Shown: positions 60,128 to 64,000 of the stretch, one piece after another | Layout: each line of letters begins with the position of its first letter | How positions within the stretch are numbered: the stretch's first letter is position 1 | NCBI RefSeq assembly: GCF_033954835.1 | Contig: NZ_CP121471.1 | Coordinates: 1,978,501 to 2,042,500 of the forward strand | Origin: Thiorhodovibrio frisius | Lineage (GTDB): Bacteria; Pseudomonadota; Gammaproteobacteria; Chromatiales; Chromatiaceae | Direction: 5' to 3' | Length of the DNA: 64,000 bases | Program-made: the position numbers and the translations under genes | The notes under the pieces: model-generated | What the model saw: only the letters and a program-made list of their open reading frames with translations | Databases searched by the model: none | What the model was told of the DNA's origin: nothing

Positions 60128-62602
60128 ATGGATCCCCCGTCGCGCTGCTTCCACTGCGGTCTGCCGATCACGCCCGCAAGCGCCGTGCGTGGTCAGATTG
60201 CCGGTGGCGAGCGCCACTTTTGTTGCCATGGCTGCGCGGCGGTGTGCCAGGCAATCCACGACGCCGGCCTTGATGGCTTCTATCAGCGCACCCCTGATGG
60301 CGAGGTCTTTGGTCCGCCGCCGCAGCTGCCGCGCCAGCTTGAGTTCTACGATCTTGACGAAGTCCAGCAGGAGTTCGGCGACATTTCCAGCGACGAACGT
60401 GAGCTGCAACTGGCGGTCGAGGGGATTCACTGCGCTGCCTGCGTTTGGTTAATTGAAAATGGCTTATCCGCCATGCCCGGGGTGACCGATGCGCGAGTGA
60501 ACCTGACCGGGCGGCGGCTGCGCTTGCGCTGGGACAATGGCCGTCTGCGCCTGTCGCGCATCCTGCGGCGCCTGGGCGAACTGGGCTATGCTGCCGTGCC
60601 TTATGATCCCGGTGCGGCCGAACTTGGCTTGCAACGACGCAATCGGGCGCTGCTGTATCGCCTGGCTTTCGCCGGCTTTGCAGCCATGAATCTGATGTGG
60701 ATATCCATCGCCCTCTATGCCGGGGCGGATCAGGGCGAGTTCCGCACCTTGTTTCATTGGGTCGGCTGGCTGTTGGCCACGCCCACGCTGCTCTATGCTG
60801 GCGGGCCTTTTTTTGCTGGCGCCTGGCGCGGACTGCGCCAACGGCACCTGGACATGGACCTGCCCATCGCCATCGGGGCGACCATCACCTACGCCTATTC
60901 GCTGGTTGTGACCTTGACCGGGCAGGGGGATGTCTACTGGGATACCCTGGTCAATTTTCTTTTTGTGATTCTGCTCGGGCGCTACCTGGAGGCCATGTCG
61001 CGCCGTCAGGCGGTCTCGGCCACCCAGCGCCTGCTTGATCTTCAGCCCCGCGCAGCCACTGTGCTGCGCGATGGCGAGGAAGCCCTGGTTCCAATGCGCG
61101 CCGTGCGCCCCGGCGATCAACTGCTGATCCGCCCTGGTGAGCGGGTGCCGGCTGATGGCCTGGTGGAGCAGGGCAGCAGCGCGGTTGATGAATCCCTGCT
61201 CACCGGCGAGTCGGAGCCGATCATGCGCGGTCCCGGTCAGCCAGTGGTGGCCGGCAGCCTGAATGGCGCCGGGGCGCTGCGGGTGCGGGTGACCGCCGTG
61301 CTGCGCGAGACCCAGCTCGGGCGCATTCTGCATTTGGTCGAGGAGGCCCAGGCGAGCAAGGCACCGATTCAAAGCCTGGCTGATCGGGTGGTGCCCTGGT
61401 TTGTTGGTGCCACCCTGTTGCTCGCGCTTGCAACCGGCCTGTTTTGGTGGCGGGCCGATGCGGCTACGGCGGTGCTGGCAGCCACCTCGGTGCTCATTAT
61501 CACCTGTCCCTGCGCCTTTGGGCTCGCCACGCCTATGGCCATGGCGGTGGCGGCCGGCAGCGCCGCCCGTCACGGCATCCTGATCAAGCAGGGCGCCGCG
61601 CTGGAGCGCTTGTCCAGCGTAACCCGGGTGGTGTTCGATAAAACCGGCACTCTGACGCGCGGCCAACCCCGGCTAGTGGCTTTGATGGACGCGCGCGGTC
61701 TGTGGCGTGCCGATGAAACTGGTGAGCCCTTGAATGCGTCTCGACAACACTGGCTGACCCTTGCAGCGGCGCTGGAGCAACTCTCCGAGCATCCGCTGGC
61801 GCGCGCACTGACGGCCTTCGCCCGCGAGCAGGGGTTGGTCGACATGAATCTGACGGTTGCTGATGTCCGCATGGAACCCGGACGCGGGGTTGTTGGTCGT
61901 GTTGATGGCCAAGTCCTGGCCCTGGGTTCGGCAGCCTGGCTGCAAAGCCTGGGGATTGCGCTGCATGCGAGCTTGGAATCGCCAACAGACTGGCCGAGGG
62001 CGACCCTGCTGCATCTGGCGGTAGATGGTCGGGAAGTGGCGCGCCTGCTGCTGCGCGACGATCTGCGCGAGGATGCGCGCGCGGCAGTGGATGCGCTGCT
62101 GGCCGCTGGGCTTCAGGTCTCCCTGCTCAGCGGAGACCGTCAGACAACGGCGAGCGAGATTGCCAAACGCTTGGGCGGGATTGAAGCCATTGCCGAGGTG
62201 CTGCCAGAGGGCAAGTCGGCAGTGATTGCCGGTTTGCGCGCGGCCGGGCAGCGGGTCGCCATGGTCGGCGATGGGGTGAATGACGCACCGGCGCTAGTGC
62301 GTTCTGATGTAGGCATCGCCCTTGGCAGCGGGACCGATGTCTCCATGGCCAGCGCTGATATCGTCCTCACCGGCAATGAACTTGTGCGCGTACCCCAGGC
62401 ACTGGCGCTGGCAAGGCGCACTCTGGGGATTATCCGCCAGAACATCGGGTTGTCGATTGCGTACAATCTGGTCATGGTGCCGCTGGCCATGGCGGCGTTG
62501 ATCACGCCCCTGGTGGCGGCCATTGCCATGCCGCTGAGTTCGCTCGCGGTGATCGGCAACTCAGCGCGCATTGGTCGTATACCGAAACTCTTTAAGATTT
62601 AG
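60128..62602 (+). CDS. ccoI: cbb3 oxidase copper P-type ATPase (CcoI/FixI)
   Basis: An 824-residue P1B ATPase that exports copper for the CuB site. A cysteine-rich N-terminus (CFHCGLPI, CCHGCAAVC) precedes a heavy-metal-associated domain (GIHCAACVW). Then come the TGES actuator loop, membrane metal motif TCPCAFGLATP, phosphorylation motif FDKTGTLTRG, HP (SEHPLARAL) and GDGVNDAPAL. A TTG one codon upstream is also in frame. The last codons, from 62577, lie within repeat copy C, so the C-terminus may have been replaced by it. Confidence 0.95.
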   Translation: MDPPSRCFHCGLPITPASAVRGQIAGGERHFCCHGCAAVCQAIHDAGLDGFYQRTPDGEVFGPPPQLPRQLEFYDLDEVQQEFGDISSDERELQLAVEGIHCAACVWLIENGLSAMPGVTDARVNLTGRRLRLRWDNGRLRLSRILRRLGELGYAAVPYDPGAAELGLQRRNRALLYRLAFAGFAAMNLMWISIALYAGADQGEFRTLFHWVGWLLATPTLLYAGGPFFAGAWRGLRQRHLDMDLPIAIGATITYAYSLVVTLTGQGDVYWDTLVNFLFVILLGRYLEAMSRRQAVSATQRLLDLQPRAATVLRDGEEALVPMRAVRPGDQLLIRPGERVPADGLVEQGSSAVDESLLTGESEPIMRGPGQPVVAGSLNGAGALRVRVTAVLRETQLGRILHLVEEAQASKAPIQSLADRVVPWFVGATLLLALATGLFWWRADAATAVLAATSVLIITCPCAFGLATPMAMAVAAGSAARHGILIKQGAALERLSSVTRVVFDKTGTLTRGQPRLVALMDARGLWRADETGEPLNASRQHWLTLAAALEQLSEHPLARALTAFAREQGLVDMNLTVADVRMEPGRGVVGRVDGQVLALGSAAWLQSLGIALHASLESPTDWPRATLLHLAVDGREVARLLLRDDLREDARAAVDALLAAGLQVSLLSGDRQTTASEIAKRLGGIEAIAEVLPEGKSAVIAGLRAAGQRVAMVGDGVNDAPALVRSDVGIALGSGTDVSMASADIVLTGNELVRVPQALALARRTLGIIRQNIGLSIAYNLVMVPLAMAALITPLVAAIAMPLSSLAVIGNSARIGRIPKLFKI

Positions 62603-62748
62603 GCTCGTTCTGGGCCGGGTGACGGCCACGGGGGACGCCGTGAATACCTCCCTGTAGGCTTCCCGGCGGCGTCCCTGATCCGATAAGGGCCGCCGAAACC
62701 CCCGTGGCCGTCACCCGACCCAAAACCATTAGTTTGCGATTGGTATAC
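62577..62748. repeat. Dispersed palindromic intergenic repeat, copy C
   Basis: GTATACC (62577-62583) and GGTATAC (62742-62748) bound the element. Inner arms are GGGCCGGGTGACGGCCAC and GTGGCCGTCACCCGACCC. It begins within the last nine codons of ccoI and reaches to about 50 bases before ccoS. Confidence 0.82.
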
Positions 62749-62798
62749 CCCTGATGCGCTCTAAATTCTTCCCACCGCCTAGTGCCCACTGATCCTCA

Positions 62799-62987
62799 AT
62801 GGAAGTCATCTATGGTTTGATTCCCGGCATGCTGCTGCTCGGACTTGCCGCGGTTGGCGTGCTTTTCTGGGCCGCGCGCAGCGGGCAGTTCGACGATCTC
62901 GAAGGTGACGGACAGCGTATTCTGCTGGATGACGACATCAAGCCTGATGATCCGCGCCGCTTTCCGGGTGCGGATGTCGAGGATTGA
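62799..62987 (+). CDS. ccoS: cbb3 oxidase maturation protein CcoS
   Basis: A 62-residue single-helix protein (helix about residues 5-25) with FWAARSGQFDDLEGDGQRILLDDD, the CcoS pattern. It is needed for cofactor insertion into the oxidase in species where it was tested. It completes the ccoGHIS set. Confidence 0.93.
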   Translation: MEVIYGLIPGMLLLGLAAVGVLFWAARSGQFDDLEGDGQRILLDDDIKPDDPRRFPGADVED

Positions 62988-63041
62988 GCGTTTCTTCCGG
63001 CTGCTGATGCGGAATGTCGGTCTATAGCCTGCTGAGGTGCG

Positions 63042-64000
63042 TCAACTCTTGCCCGCGTTCGCCGCATGTCGGGTCACGGCACCGGCGGGAGTCGACTGCT
63101 GACCGTCTTGTTCCGGTGGGTTGAGCAGGATGCGGGCGATGGTGCCACCACCGGGCCGGGCGCCCAGATGAATCTCGATGTCGTTGGCCATTGCCAGTTG
63201 GCGCGCCACTGCGAGACCCAGGCCGGTGCCGCCGGTCCCCCGGTTGCGCGATTGTTCCAGGCGGAAAAACGGCCGAAATACCGCATCGAGGGATTCGCTG
63301 GGGATACCGGGGCCACGGTCGAGCACCTGAATCTCAACACCCTCGGCACAGCCCTGCTGAAGGATCTCTACGGTCTGATAACTGTAGCGCAGCGCGTTTT
63401 CGATCAGGTTGCCGAGGATGCGCCTGAGCGCCATCTCGTTGATGTTAGCGGGGCAGGGGAGGCCAGGGCGGCAGCGGATGCGCTGACGTTGGCCGACCAC
63501 TTCTTTGATGATCTCATTGATATCAAGATTCTCCTTTGCGCCGGCGCCCAGGCTTTGGCCGAGCTCCATCGCCTGGCGAATGAGCTGATCCATCTCCTCG
63601 ATGTCGCGCGTCATGCGATCACGTTGAGGGTCGCTGACCTGCTCGGGCAACATCTCGACGGCCAGCCGCAGGCGCGTCAGCGGAGTGCGCAGGTCGTGCG
63701 AGATGCCGGCCAGCAGCACCGTTCGATCAGCCAGCAGTTCGCGAACTTGCTGGCTGGTCTCGTTGAAGCGCCGTGCCAGATTGGCCAGCTCCAGGGGGCC
63801 GGTCTCCGGCAGTGGTTCCGGCGAGCGCCCGCGCGCGACTTCCTCGGCCGCGCGCGACAGGCGCGTTAAGGGGATGGTGACGCGCCTGGCCAATACGGTG
63901 GCCGTGACCAAAATAAGCACAAGGGCCATGATTGAGACCAGCGCCACCCCCTCGAGCGGTTTGGTATTGATGCGACCGCGCGGAAATCCGACCCAGACAG
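63042..64000 (-). CDS. EnvZ-like sensor histidine kinase (5' end outside window)
   Basis: The frame is open to the window edge, beyond the GTG at 63947; the preceding in-frame codons (WVGFPRG...) fit the periplasmic end of EnvZ. Visible are the second membrane helix, a HAMP domain, the phospho-acceptor GISHDLRTPLTRLRLAVE and an ATPase domain with NLIENALRY, DRGPGIP and GGTGLGLAV. It would phosphorylate an OmpR-type regulator encoded outside the window. Homology to EnvZ is strong in the H-box; the signal is not known. Confidence 0.9.
   Translation of the reverse strand, partial: VWVGFPRGRINTKPLEGVALVSIMALVLILVTATVLARRVTIPLTRLSRAAEEVARGRSPEPLPETGPLELANLARRFNETSQQVRELLADRTVLLAGISHDLRTPLTRLRLAVEMLPEQVSDPQRDRMTRDIEEMDQLIRQAMELGQSLGAGAKENLDINEIIKEVVGQRQRIRCRPGLPCPANINEMALRRILGNLIENALRYSYQTVEILQQGCAEGVEIQVLDRGPGIPSESLDAVFRPFFRLEQSRNRGTGGTGLGLAVARQLAMANDIEIHLGARPGGGTIARILLNPPEQDGQQSTPAGAVTRHAANAGKS

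Overview
The window looks like a chromosomal segment of a GC-rich gammaproteobacterium. The core gene order pyrG-kdsA-eno-ftsB-ispD-ispF-truD ... surE-pcm-yqaA-nlpD-rpoS is the usual gammaproteobacterial one. A complete cbb3 oxidase locus, a TsdA-like cytochrome c, a periplasmic rhodanese and a KaiA-less kaiC/kaiB pair would suit a sulfur-oxidising or phototrophic lineage such as Chromatiaceae. That placement is inference; there is no rRNA or photosynthesis gene here. I found no tRNA, rRNA or CRISPR array.

Layout. 0-12.2 kb: a partial cytochrome c, a DUF599 membrane protein, three c-di-GMP enzymes, a GluR0-like ligand-gated K+ channel, a ClC antiporter carrying a C-terminal SPOR domain, a DedA protein and a double rhodanese. 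12.7-15.8 kb: a tightly overlapping HlyD / ABC ATPase / ABC-2 permease export operon. 16.1-24.0 kb: a lower-GC integron-type gene-cassette array without an integrase. It carries a GNAT acetyltransferase, a Cdd1-like helix-hairpin-helix protein, an IS5-family insertion, a Vsr / C5-methylase / Eco29kI-type restriction operon packed as one cassette, a decayed group II intron fused to an acyltransferase remnant, and a two-gene cassette with a CPBP protease. 24.1-36.7 kb: a signalling block with a CHASE4-GGDEF-EAL protein, a hybrid histidine kinase, an AAA-ATPase/PD-(D/E)XK protein, a solute-binding GGDEF protein, and kaiC-kaiB followed by PAS-GGDEF-EAL. 36.9-51.4 kb: sodB and the housekeeping cluster, in which pyrG is fused in frame behind a polysaccharide flippase. 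51.5-53.8 kb: a large membrane protein of unknown function with EF-hand-like loops. 54.2-63.0 kb: ccoNOQP followed by the maturation set ccoGHIS, then the 3' part of an envZ-like kinase running off the window.

How it fits together. Six GGDEF proteins, four of them with EAL, point to heavy use of c-di-GMP, tied here to an ion transporter (4-nt overlap) and to a Kai timing module. The cbb3 locus is self-sufficient, with structural genes, copper loading and assembly factors together. The cassette region is a mobile accessory island inserted between ordinary chromosomal genes. A roughly 165-bp palindromic intergenic repeat occurs three times, and several proteins carry in-frame low-complexity insertions, which suggests a genome prone to small repeat expansion.
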